5,372 nucleotides of DNA from Frankiales bacterium (lineage in GTDB: Bacteria; Actinomycetota; Actinomycetes; Mycobacteriales; SCTD01): the NCBI GenBank assembly GCA_025464915.1, contig JAODNF010000382.1, positions 1-5,372 of the forward strand, read 5' to 3'. Below, piece by piece: positions 1-5,372 of this stretch. A program made the position numbers and the translations under genes. How positions within the stretch are numbered: position 1 is the first letter of the stretch; each line of letters opens with the position of its first letter. The notes under the pieces are model-generated. The model ran no database searches. It saw only the letters and a list, made by a program, of their open reading frames with translations, and was not told the DNA's origin.

Positions 1-786
1 GGGCTCACGTGGACGGACCTGATCATCAGTGCCGGCTTCTTCGTCGTGACGCTGCACGGGATCACGGTCGGCTTCCACCGCTACTTCACGCACGGGTCGT
101 TCAAGGCCAAGCGCGGCCTGCGGATCGCCCTCGCCATCGCCGGGAGCCTGGCGATCCAGGGGCCGGTGACGCGCTGGGTGGCCGACCACCGCCGGCACCA
201 CGCGTTCAGCGACGAGGAGGGCGACCCGCACTCCCCCTGGCGCTACGGCGGTGGGGTCAAGGGCCTGACCAAGGGCCTGCTGCACGCGCACGTGCTGTGG
301 TTGTTCGACACCGAGCAGACCGACCAGAAGCGGTTCGTCCCCGACCTGCTGGCCGACAAGGACATCGTCCGGGTCAGCAGGTGGTTCGGGGCGCTCGTCG
401 CGACGTCGGTTCTCCTCCCGGCCGTCATCGGTGGTCTGGTCACGTGGAGCGTCATGGGCGCCCTGACCGCCTTCTTCTGGGCGAGCGTGGTCCGGGTCGG
501 GCTGCTGCACCACATGACCTGGTCCATCAACTCGATCTGCCACACCTGGGGCGAGCGGCCCTTCAGGACCAAGGACCGCGCGGTCAACGTCTGGTGGCTC
601 GCGTTCGCCTCGGGCGGCGAGTCCTGGCACAACCTGCACCACGCCGACCCGACCTGCGCCCGGCACGGCGTCGACAAGGGCCAGGTCGACAGCAGCGCCA
701 GGTTGATCCAGGTCTTCGAGAAGCTCGGCTGGGCTCGCGACGTGCGCTGGCCGAAGCCGGACCGCCTCGCCGCGCGCCGCGCATGA
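1..786 (+). CDS. Membrane acyl-CoA (delta-9 type) fatty acid desaturase, 5'-truncated by window edge
   Basis: This is the C-terminal 261 residues of a di-iron membrane desaturase. The frame is open to base 1, so the real start lies outside; the ATG-like GTG at 46 is internal, because coding resemblance continues upstream of it. The ligand set of stearoyl-CoA desaturases is complete. It has HRYFTH (H26, H31 of the visible part), HRRHH (H63, H66, H67), the N-x3-H pair NSICH (N177, H181) and HNLHH (H210, H213, H214). Hydrophobic segments lie near residues 5-18, 38-52, 128-149 and 153-167. By family, it inserts a cis double bond into a saturated acyl-CoA at the membrane, using O2 and electrons from a separate ferredoxin/reductase. 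No cytochrome b5 or reductase domain is fused at the C-terminus. It ends 7 bases before a TetR regulator, suggesting one transcript. Regiospecificity cannot be read from sequence; DesA3-like delta-9 activity is the likely one. Confidence 0.93.
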   Translation, partial: GLTWTDLIISAGFFVVTLHGITVGFHRYFTHGSFKAKRGLRIALAIAGSLAIQGPVTRWVADHRRHHAFSDEEGDPHSPWRYGGGVKGLTKGLLHAHVLWLFDTEQTDQKRFVPDLLADKDIVRVSRWFGALVATSVLLPAVIGGLVTWSVMGALTAFFWASVVRVGLLHHMTWSINSICHTWGERPFRTKDRAVNVWWLAFASGGESWHNLHHADPTCARHGVDKGQVDSSARLIQVFEKLGWARDVRWPKPDRLAARRA

Positions 787-793
787 CCCGCGT

Positions 794-1441
794 GTGACGG
801 ATCAGGCCCGCGCCCGGGTGCGGATGACGGGCAAGGAGCGGCGCGAGCAGCTCCTCGACGTCGGTCGCTCGCTGTTCGCCGAGCGGGGGTACGACGGCAC
901 GGCCGTCGAGGAGATCGCCTTGCGCGCCGGGGTGAGCAAGCCGGTCGTCTACGAGCACTTCGGCGGCAAGGAGGGCCTCTACGCCGTCGTCGTGGACCGC
1001 GAGGTCGAGCAGCTGCTCGGCATGTTCAGCACGGCGCTGTCCGGCAGCTCCCCGCGGATCCTCATCGAGCAGGCCTGCCTGGTCCTGCTCACCTACGTCG
1101 AGGAGCACCCCGACGGCTTCCGGATCCTGGTCCGCGAGTCGCCGGTCGGCACCGAGCGCAGCGGCGGCTTCGCCACCATCATGAGCGACGTCGCGAGCCA
1201 GGTGGAGCACATCCTGAGCCGCGAGTTCAAGGCGCGCGGGTTCGAGACCAAGCTCGCCGCCCTCTACTCCCAGGCCCTCGTCGGCATGGTCGCGATGGCC
1301 GGGCAGTGGTGGCAGGACCACCGCCGGCCCAAGCGCGAGGAGATGGCGGCGCACCTGGTGAACCTCGCCTGGAACGGGCTCAGGGGCCTCGAGCCCAAGC
1401 CCACCCTCACGTCACCGACGGTGATCCCGCACACCCGATAG
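794..1441 (+). CDS. TetR/AcrR family transcriptional regulator, FasR-like
   Basis: This 215-residue one-domain repressor/activator has an N-terminal helix-turn-helix at about residues 36-56. The motif is EEIALRAGVSKPVVYEHF, followed by GGKEGLYAVVVDRE, the conserved end of the TetR DNA-binding domain. The ligand domain carries LTYVEEHPDGFRILVRESP and, near the end, AAHLVNLAWNGL. From memory, these blocks resemble FasR of Mycobacterium (Rv3208) and Corynebacterium, which controls fatty acid synthase genes and binds long-chain acyl-CoA; I could not run an alignment. The adjacent desaturase fits a lipid-sensing role. The start is uncertain: GTG 794 gives the longest form and lies 7 bases after the desaturase stop, with no clear Shine-Dalgarno. 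GTG 818 and ATG 824 are in-frame alternatives that would still keep the whole DNA-binding domain. Initiation by translational coupling to the desaturase is plausible. Confidence 0.9.
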   Translation: MTDQARARVRMTGKERREQLLDVGRSLFAERGYDGTAVEEIALRAGVSKPVVYEHFGGKEGLYAVVVDREVEQLLGMFSTALSGSSPRILIEQACLVLLTYVEEHPDGFRILVRESPVGTERSGGFATIMSDVASQVEHILSREFKARGFETKLAALYSQALVGMVAMAGQWWQDHRRPKREEMAAHLVNLAWNGLRGLEPKPTLTSPTVIPHTR

Positions 1442-1444
1442 CCT
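1439..1444 (+). promoter_or_regulatory. Possible -10 element (TAGCCT) before the DUF4234 gene
   Basis: TAGCCT matches the actinobacterial -10 pattern TANNNT and overlaps the TAG stop of the TetR gene. A start of transcription about 7 bases downstream (near 1451-1453) would give a leader of roughly 20 bases before the ATG at 1473. No -35 match is visible. A six-base match with three fixed positions is weak evidence. Its interest comes from the dyad at 1446-1469, which would cover the predicted start site. Confidence 0.25.
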
Positions 1445-1445
1445 C

Positions 1446-1469
1446 CGGCCTCACGTCGACGAACGGCCG
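1446..1469. promoter_or_regulatory. 24-bp interrupted dyad, candidate operator
   Basis: CGGCC (1446-1450) and GGCCG (1465-1469) are inverted copies. They share their centre, between 1457 and 1458, with the perfect 8-bp palindrome CGTCGACG (1454-1461); nine of twelve base pairs are symmetric. As RNA this would fold poorly, since only five pairs would close a 14-base loop, and there is no T run. A DNA site for a dimeric protein is therefore more likely than a terminator. The site lies directly after the TetR gene and before the DUF4234 gene, where that regulator or another dimer could act. Chance symmetry in GC-rich DNA is the main alternative. Confidence 0.35.
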
Positions 1470-1472
1470 CTC

Positions 1473-1742
1473 ATGATCGGCAAGCAGCGCTCGACCGGGA
1501 TCTGCATCCTGCTCGCGATCGTCACGTTCGGCATCTACCTCGTCGTCGCGCCGGTCACCTTCCTCCTCCACGCGAGCGAGGTCGGTGGCCTCTACGAGCG
1601 GGTCGGCCAGCCCGAGCCGGTCAGCGGCCGGACGGGGCTGTGGATCCTGCTGCCGATCGCCGGGCCGCTCGTGCGGTTCGTCAAGGTCAACGGCGCGCTC
1701 AACACCTACTGGGCGAACGTCGGGGCGCGCCCGGCCGACTGA
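1473..1742 (+). CDS. Small DUF4234-family membrane protein
   Basis: This is an 89-residue protein with two hydrophobic segments, at about residues 8-32 (start GICILLAIVTFGIY) and 54-72 (GLWILLPIAGPLVRFV). It ends with VKVNGALNTYW, a tail I recognise from actinobacterial DUF4234 proteins, as is the middle block SEVGGLYERVGQ. The family is an integral-membrane domain with no established function. From memory, related proteins have a charged hairpin with extra residues between the first helix and the SEVG block; here GIYL runs almost directly into APVTFLLHASEV, so this member looks shortened. The ATG at 1473 is the only sensible start, and a clear ribosome site is not visible upstream. It is 31 bases after the regulator gene and 47 bases before the DUF72 start, so it may be transcribed with either. 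It has the same base composition as its neighbours. Confidence 0.77.
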   Translation: MIGKQRSTGICILLAIVTFGIYLVVAPVTFLLHASEVGGLYERVGQPEPVSGRTGLWILLPIAGPLVRFVKVNGALNTYWANVGARPAD

Positions 1743-1777
1743 TCGCCGACGCGGAGGGGCAAAGCCGCCCGGCTGGG

Positions 1778-1783
1778 TACGAC
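1778..1783 (+). promoter_or_regulatory. Candidate leaderless -10 element (TACGAC) for the DUF72 gene
   Basis: TACGAC fits TANNN(T/C). Its last base is at -7 if transcription begins on the A of the ATG at 1790, so the message would have no leader. This agrees with the lack of a ribosome site near that ATG: the only GGAGG-like run (1753-1757) is more than 30 bases upstream. The expected -35 region (about 1755-1760) has no TTGAC-like match. A short inverted repeat, AGCCG/CGGCT (1763-1774), sits in the spacer. Confidence 0.4.
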
Positions 1784-1789
1784 CGGCCC

Positions 1790-2536
1790 ATGACCGTGCT
1801 CATCGGCACCTCCGGCTGGCAGTACGCCGACTGGAAGCCGCTGCTCTACCCCGACGTGCCACAGCGGTGCTGGCTCGAGCGGCACGCCGAGGCGTTCGCG
1901 ACGGTGGAGGTCAACAACGCCTTCTACCGGTTGCCCGCCAGGGAGGTCTTCGAGAGCTGGGCGGCCCGCACGCCGGACGACTACGTCGTGACGGTGAAGG
2001 CCAGCCGCTTCCTGTCGCACATCAAGCGGTTGAAGGAGCCGCAGGAACCTGTGACCCGGCTGATGGACAGGGTCGCGGGCCTGGGGAGCAAGCTCGGCGC
2101 CGTCCTGCTCCAGCTGCCCCCGACCCTCCAGCGCGACGTCGACCTGCTCGACGACTGCCTGGCCTGCTTCCCCGCCGAGACCAGGGTGGCGGTCGAGCCG
2201 CGCCACGACAGCTGGTGGGACCCCGGCGTCCGCGAGGTCCTCGAGCGGCGCGGGGCAGCTCTCGTCTGGGCCGACTCCTACGGGAAGGCCGTCACGCCGC
2301 TGTGGCGGACGACGGGGTGGGGTTACCTGCGGCTGCACCACGGCCCCGGGGACGGCTGGGACTACGGGTACGACGGGGTGCGGCCGTGGGCCGAGCGGCT
2401 CGCGGAGACGTGGGCCGACGACGAGGACGTCTACGCCTACACCAACAACGACCCGACCGGAGCAGCGCTACGGGACGCCACGCTGCTCGCCTCGGCACTG
2501 CGCCGCCGTGGCCGTCGGGTGACCCGCGTTCCCTGA
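1790..2536 (+). CDS. DUF72 (YecE-family) predicted TIM-barrel protein
   Basis: This 248-residue soluble protein has the usual length and motif order of the DUF72 family. It has GTSGW at 6-10, VEVNNAFYRLP at 39-49, KASRFLSHIKRL at 70-81, LGAVLLQLPP at 102-111, VEPRHDSWW at 135-143, ADS at 161-163, YLRLH at 179-183 and YTNNDPTGAA at 217-226. The family adopts a TIM-barrel-like fold and is spread through bacteria and archaea. Its reaction is not established, although the conserved Glu, Arg, His and Asn residues look like an active site. The ATG at 1790 is chosen because GTSGW is normally within the first ten residues; the frame stays open upstream but without family resemblance. There is no signal peptide, so the protein should be cytosolic. 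It ends the plus-strand group and faces the ABC-F gene tail to tail. Confidence 0.92.
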   Translation: MTVLIGTSGWQYADWKPLLYPDVPQRCWLERHAEAFATVEVNNAFYRLPAREVFESWAARTPDDYVVTVKASRFLSHIKRLKEPQEPVTRLMDRVAGLGSKLGAVLLQLPPTLQRDVDLLDDCLACFPAETRVAVEPRHDSWWDPGVREVLERRGAALVWADSYGKAVTPLWRTTGWGYLRLHHGPGDGWDYGYDGVRPWAERLAETWADDEDVYAYTNNDPTGAALRDATLLASALRRRGRRVTRVP

Positions 2537-2556
2537 TCCCGCTTCCGTGGCGCCGC

Positions 2557-2572
2557 GACCAGGCTCGTGGTC
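2557..2572. terminator. Weak hairpin in the convergent 75-base gap
   Basis: GACCA (2557-2561) and TGGTC (2568-2572) can pair around a six-base loop. This is the best stem between the DUF72 stop (2536) and the ABC-F stop (2612-2614). A second, longer-range pairing, ACCGTC (2573-2578) with GACGGT (2606-2611), would bring the gap ends together. Neither is followed by a T run on either strand, so a strong intrinsic terminator is not supported. Rho-dependent ending or overlapping 3' ends are equally possible. Confidence 0.2.
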
Positions 2573-2611
2573 ACCGTCCGGTGCTACGGCCAGCTACCAG
2601 GTGGTGACGGT

Positions 2612-4357
2612 CTAGAGCTCCTCCGAGAGCTGGAGCCAGGCCTCCTCGACCTGCTCCTTGTCCGCCCGCACCTCGTGCAGCTCGCGGTCCAGTGCGATCA
2701 CAGCCTCGTGATCGGCCGCCTGGGCCGCCATCTGCGCGTGCAGCTCAGACTCCCTCTTGTCGAGGGTGACCAGCTGGCGCTCGAGCTTCTGCAGGTCCTT
2801 CTTGGCCTGTCGGCTGTCACCGCCGCCGCCCTTCGGCTTCGCGGCCGCCGGCTCGGAGGACGCACGGCGGACCCGCTTCTCGAGGTACTCGTCCACGCCG
2901 CCGGGCAGCGCCTTCACCGTGCCGTCTCCCATGAGGGACGACGTCACCGTGGTGGTCCGCTCGAGGAAGTAGCGGTCGTGGGACACGACGAGCAGGGTCC
3001 CCGGCCAGCCGTCGAGGACGTCCTCGAGCGCCTGCAGGGTGTCGATGTCGAGGTCGTTGGTCGGCTCGTCGAGCAGCAGCACGTTGGGCTCGCCCATCAG
3101 CAGCCGCAGCAGCTGCAACCGGCGGCGCTCGCCACCTGACAGGTCGCCCACCCGGGTCCACTGGGCGTTGCCGGTGAAGCCGAACCGGTCGCACAGCGAG
3201 GACGCACCGACGGGCTTGCCACCGAGGTCGACCTGCTTCGCGACGGCCTCCACCGCCTCGAGGACGCGGAGCATCGGGTCGAGCTCCGCGACCTCCTGCG
3301 ACAGGTAGGCGACCTTGACCGTCTGACCGACCTTCACCACACCGGAGTCGGGCTGGACCTGGTCCATCAGCATCTTGAGCAGCGTCGACTTGCCGGCGCC
3401 GTTGACGCCGACGACGCCGATGCGGTCGCCCGGTCCGACCCGCCAGGTGATGTCGTCGAACAGCACCCGGTCGCCGAAGCGCAGCGAGACGTTCTCCACG
3501 TCGTAGACCTGCTTGCCGAGCCGCGCGGTCGCGAACCGCTGCAGGGCGATGTCGTCGCGCGGGGGCGGCTCGTCGGCGATGAGGGCGTTCGCCGCGTCGA
3601 TGCGGAACTTGGGCTTGCTCGTGCGCGCCGGCGGACCGCGACGGAGCCAGGCGAGCTCCTTCTTCGCGAGCTGCAGCCGCTTCTGCTCCGCGGTCGCGGC
3701 CATCCGGTCGCGCTCGGCCCGGGCGAGCACGTAGGCGGAGTAGCCGCCGTCGTAGGCGTCGACCCCGCCGTCGTGGACCTCCCACGTGGTCTCGTTGACC
3801 TCGTCGAGGAACCAGCGGTCGTGCGTGACGACGACGTGGGCCCCGCGGCGGTTCTTCAGGTACGCCGCCAGCCACGCGACGCCCTCGACGTCGAGGTGGT
3901 TCGTCGGCTCGTCGAGGACCAGCAGGTCCCACTCGCCGATGAGCAGCGCAGCGAGGGCGACCCGGCGCCGCTCTCCACCCGACATGCTGGAGACGACCGA
4001 GTCGAGCCCGACCTCGTGCAGGCCGAGGCCGTCGAGGACCGCGCGCACCTGCGCGTCGCCGGCCCAGGTGTGCTCGGCGGTGTCGCCGAGGATCGCCTGG
4101 TGGGCCGTCAGCCGCTCGTCGATGCGGACGTCCTGCGTGAGGACCCCCACGCGGAGGCTGCCGTTGTGGGTGACCCGCCCGGAGTGCGGCTCCTCGACCT
4201 TCAGCATGGTCTTGAGCAGCGTGGTCTTGCCGCCGCCGTTGCGGCCCACGACGCCGATGCGGTCGTCGTCGGAGATGCCGAGGGACACCTTGTCGAGCAG
4301 CAGCTTGGTGCCGTGCGCGACGGTGACGTTCTCGAGGTTGACGAGGTTGGTGGCCAC
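2612..4357 (-). CDS. ABC-F family ATPase, Uup-like
   Basis: This 581-residue protein has two ABC ATPase domains and no membrane segments. Domain 1 has Walker A GRNGGGKT (38-45), signature SGGER (126-130), Walker B/catalytic LLVLDEP (145-151, E150) and switch His THD (H179). Domain 2 has GVNGAGKS (317-324), SGGER (407-411), LLLDEP (427-432, E431) and SHD (H460). The linker at about 210-280 includes WLRRGPPARTSKPK, typical of Uup. The tail from about 515 is a charged heptad-like coiled coil, as in the Uup C-terminal domain. ABC-F proteins act on ribosomes and are not transporters; Uup has been linked to ribosome function and genome stability. The GTG at 4357 is chosen because family resemblance begins there (NLVNLENVTVAHG) and it shares a base with the ispE stop (TAGTG). 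The frame runs on upstream within ispE but without homology. A resistance role is possible in ABC-F generally but is not indicated here. Confidence 0.93.
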   Translation of the reverse strand: MATNLVNLENVTVAHGTKLLLDKVSLGISDDDRIGVVGRNGGGKTTLLKTMLKVEEPHSGRVTHNGSLRVGVLTQDVRIDERLTAHQAILGDTAEHTWAGDAQVRAVLDGLGLHEVGLDSVVSSMSGGERRRVALAALLIGEWDLLVLDEPTNHLDVEGVAWLAAYLKNRRGAHVVVTHDRWFLDEVNETTWEVHDGGVDAYDGGYSAYVLARAERDRMAATAEQKRLQLAKKELAWLRRGPPARTSKPKFRIDAANALIADEPPPRDDIALQRFATARLGKQVYDVENVSLRFGDRVLFDDITWRVGPGDRIGVVGVNGAGKSTLLKMLMDQVQPDSGVVKVGQTVKVAYLSQEVAELDPMLRVLEAVEAVAKQVDLGGKPVGASSLCDRFGFTGNAQWTRVGDLSGGERRRLQLLRLLMGEPNVLLLDEPTNDLDIDTLQALEDVLDGWPGTLLVVSHDRYFLERTTTVTSSLMGDGTVKALPGGVDEYLEKRVRRASSEPAAAKPKGGGGDSRQAKKDLQKLERQLVTLDKRESELHAQMAAQAADHEAVIALDRELHEVRADKEQVEEAWLQLSEEL

Positions 4358-5271
4358 TAGAGCGACCTGACCACGCGGGCGCCGAGAGCGGGGCCCTCGG
4401 CGACGCGCACCGTGCGGCACACGCCCTGCCCGGCGAGGGCGGCGGCGAGAGCGGTGGCGTGGGCGGCGTCGCGGCCGAGGAACGCGACCGTGGGTCCGCT
4501 CCCGCTCACGACCCCGCCGAGCGCGCCGAGGTCCTCCCCGACCGCGAGCAGCTTGCGCAGCTCGGGCTTGAGGCTGACGGCTGCGGGCTGCAGGTCGTTC
4601 GACAGCGCCTTGCCGAGCTGGACGGCGGATCCCTGGCGGAGGGCAGCCAGCACGTCCGACGGGTCGCTCACCACCGTGACCGGCCCGTCGACCCGGAGCC
4701 GGTCGAGCTCGCCGTACACCTCGGGGGTCGACAGGCCGCCCTCGGCGAGGGCGAGGACCCACGAGAACGTGCCGGCGGCGAGGACCGACGTGAGGCGCTC
4801 CCCGCGACCGGTGCCGAGGGCCGTACCGCCGTGCAGCCCGAAGGGCACGTCGCTTCCGAGCGTGGCGGCGATCTCGATCAGCTCGTCGCGTGACAGCCCG
4901 AGCCCCCAGAGCGCGTCGCACCCGACGAGAGCTGCGGCCGCGTCGGCAGAGCCGCCGGCGCAGCCCCCGGCCACAGGGATCCCCTTGCGGACGTGGATGG
5001 CGACGTCGGGGGTGCTGCCGGTCGCCTCGGCCAGCGCCAGGACGGCTCGGGCAGCGAGGTTGCTGGTGTCGACCGGGACGTCGGCGGCACCATCGCCCTC
5101 GACCACCACGGTCAGGGCGTCGGACCGGGAGACGGTCACCTCGTCGAACAGGCTGATCGCGTGGAACACGGTGGTGAGGTCGTGGAAGCCGTCGTCGCGC
5201 CGCGCACCGACGCCCAGGTGCAGGTTGACCTTGGCCGGTGCGCGCACCGTGACCGTGTCGACCGTGGGCAT
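4357..5271 (-). CDS. ispE: 4-diphosphocytidyl-2-C-methyl-D-erythritol kinase
   Basis: IspE uses ATP to phosphorylate the 2-hydroxyl of CDP-methylerythritol, the fourth step of the MEP pathway to isoprenoid precursors, in the cytosol. The 304-residue GHMP-kinase has the family motifs in order. They are APAKVNLHL at 11-19 (K14, substrate-site lysine), DDGFHDL at 26-32, the ATP-binding glycine-rich loop IPVAGGCAGGSADAAA at 98-113, GSDVPF at 139-144 (D141, catalytic base) and SGSGPTVAFLG at 256-266. Length is normal. The loop has Cys at position 104 where Met or Leu is more usual in my memory; this should not affect function. The ATG at 5271 places PAKVN at the expected distance. The gene follows rsmA by 20 bases and overlaps the ABC-F start by one, a conserved actinobacterial order. 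Confidence 0.96.
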   Translation of the reverse strand: MPTVDTVTVRAPAKVNLHLGVGARRDDGFHDLTTVFHAISLFDEVTVSRSDALTVVVEGDGAADVPVDTSNLAARAVLALAEATGSTPDVAIHVRKGIPVAGGCAGGSADAAAALVGCDALWGLGLSRDELIEIAATLGSDVPFGLHGGTALGTGRGERLTSVLAAGTFSWVLALAEGGLSTPEVYGELDRLRVDGPVTVVSDPSDVLAALRQGSAVQLGKALSNDLQPAAVSLKPELRKLLAVGEDLGALGGVVSGSGPTVAFLGRDAAHATALAAALAGQGVCRTVRVAEGPALGARVVRSL

Positions 5272-5277
5272 CCCGTC

Positions 5278-5283
5278 AGCCTA
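5278..5283 (-). promoter_or_regulatory. Candidate leaderless -10 element (TAGGCT) for ispE
   Basis: Read on the minus strand, TAGGCT is a full match to TANNNT. Its final T sits exactly at -7 if transcription starts on the A of the ispE ATG. It lies wholly in the 20-base gap after rsmA. No -35 match is seen at the expected place (5301-5306), which is common in actinobacteria. The embedded AGG could instead serve as a weak ribosome site, eight bases from the ATG, if ispE is read from the rsmA transcript. Confidence 0.45.
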
Positions 5284-5291
5284 TGGGCCGC

Positions 5292-5372
5292 TCAGACGAG
5301 GCGAGCGAACTGCTCGACCGTCAGCGTCTCCCCGCGGGCCTGCGGGTCGATGCCGGCGGCGCGGAGCCGCTC
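5292..5372 (-). CDS. rsmA: 16S rRNA (adenine-N6,N6)-dimethyltransferase RsmA/KsgA, C-terminal end only
   Basis: Only the last 26 codons and the TGA stop (5294-5292) are inside the window. The translated tail contains AAGIDPQARGETLTVEQFARL, split here as AAGIDPQARGE then TLTVEQFARLV. This matches the conserved C-terminus of KsgA (GIDP-x-ARGE-x-L-x4-F-x-RL). The enzyme dimethylates two adjacent adenines in the loop of 16S helix 45 during small-subunit assembly. The neighbouring ispE at the expected side and distance supports the call, since rsmA-ispE is a common pair in actinobacteria. The catalytic SAM-binding domain lies beyond the window, so intactness cannot be judged. Confidence 0.88.
   Translation of the reverse strand, partial: ERLRAAGIDPQARGETLTVEQFARLV

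Noticed and set aside
584..1354. Long open frame on the minus strand (256 codons) opposite the TetR gene
   Set aside because: Its composition is the low-complexity Arg/Ala/Gly/Leu mix typical of antisense frames in GC-rich DNA, it has no family motif, and the opposite strand encodes a clear TetR protein.
1763..1774. AGCCG/CGGCT inverted repeat as a terminator for the DUF4234 gene
   Set aside because: Only four to five pairs with a two- to four-base loop and no T run follow; it lies in the presumed promoter spacer of DUF72, so it is not listed as a terminator.
1585..2607. Long plus-strand frame (340 codons) across DUF4234 and DUF72
   Set aside because: It is out of frame with two recognisable genes and consists of Arg/Pro/Gly-rich sequence without motifs.
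2817..3932. 371-codon minus-strand frame inside the ABC-F gene
   Set aside because: It is a shifted reading of the ABC-F coding sequence; only the in-frame version shows Walker and signature motifs.
2612..4357. Antibiotic-resistance ABC-F (target protection) protein
   Set aside because: The linker and coiled-coil tail are Uup-like and the gene sits in a housekeeping cluster; nothing points to a resistance subtype.
3773..4370. Two overlapping plus-strand frames of about 195 codons opposite the ABC-F gene
   Set aside because: They are antisense shadows, rich in Val/Asp/Arg or Ser/Arg, with no ribosome site or domain motif.
4358..4921. Upstream extension of the ABC-F frame to an ATG at 4921
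   Set aside because: The extra 188 codons are Arg-rich and lie in the wrong frame through ispE; ABC-F resemblance starts just after the GTG at 4357.
1..5372. CRISPR array, tRNA/rRNA genes, insertion sequence, phage or defence system
   Set aside because: No regularly spaced repeats, no cloverleaf or rRNA segment, no transposase or integrase motif, and coding sequence fills nearly all of the window.

Overview
The window comes from a high-GC actinobacterium. The coding strands are strongly G/C-biased at third positions, GTG starts occur, the gene block rsmA-ispE-ABC-F is present, and two genes carry TANNN-type -10 elements placed for leaderless translation. I cannot name the genus; a member of the Nocardioidaceae or a related group would fit, but that is a guess.

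Two convergent groups fill the window. On the plus strand (1-2536) are four genes: the 3' part of a membrane acyl-CoA desaturase (start cut off by the window edge), a TetR-family regulator resembling FasR of mycobacteria and corynebacteria, a short two-helix DUF4234 membrane protein, and a DUF72 (YecE-type) predicted TIM-barrel protein. On the minus strand (5372-2612) are three genes: the last 26 codons of rsmA/ksgA (16S rRNA dimethyltransferase), ispE (CDP-methylerythritol kinase of the MEP isoprenoid pathway) and a Uup-type ABC-F ATPase. The groups meet tail to tail across 75 bases (2537-2611) with no convincing intrinsic terminator.

The minus-strand genes are a compact housekeeping unit: 20 bases separate rsmA from ispE, and the ispE stop shares one base with the ABC-F GTG start (TAGTG). 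A -10 element in the rsmA-ispE gap suggests ispE-ABC-F can also be transcribed on its own. In the plus-strand group, the desaturase and the FasR-like regulator are 7 bases apart, which points to a membrane-lipid homeostasis pair. The regulator would sense long-chain acyl-CoA and the desaturase would alter it; the sensing role is inferred from the family.

Most of the window is ordinary conserved chromosome and I see no new multi-gene system. The items most worth checking are a 24-bp dyad just after the regulator gene, two leaderless promoters with identical spacing, the apparently shortened DUF4234 protein, and the overlapping start/stop chain between desaturase and regulator. No tRNA, rRNA, CRISPR, insertion sequence or origin was seen.
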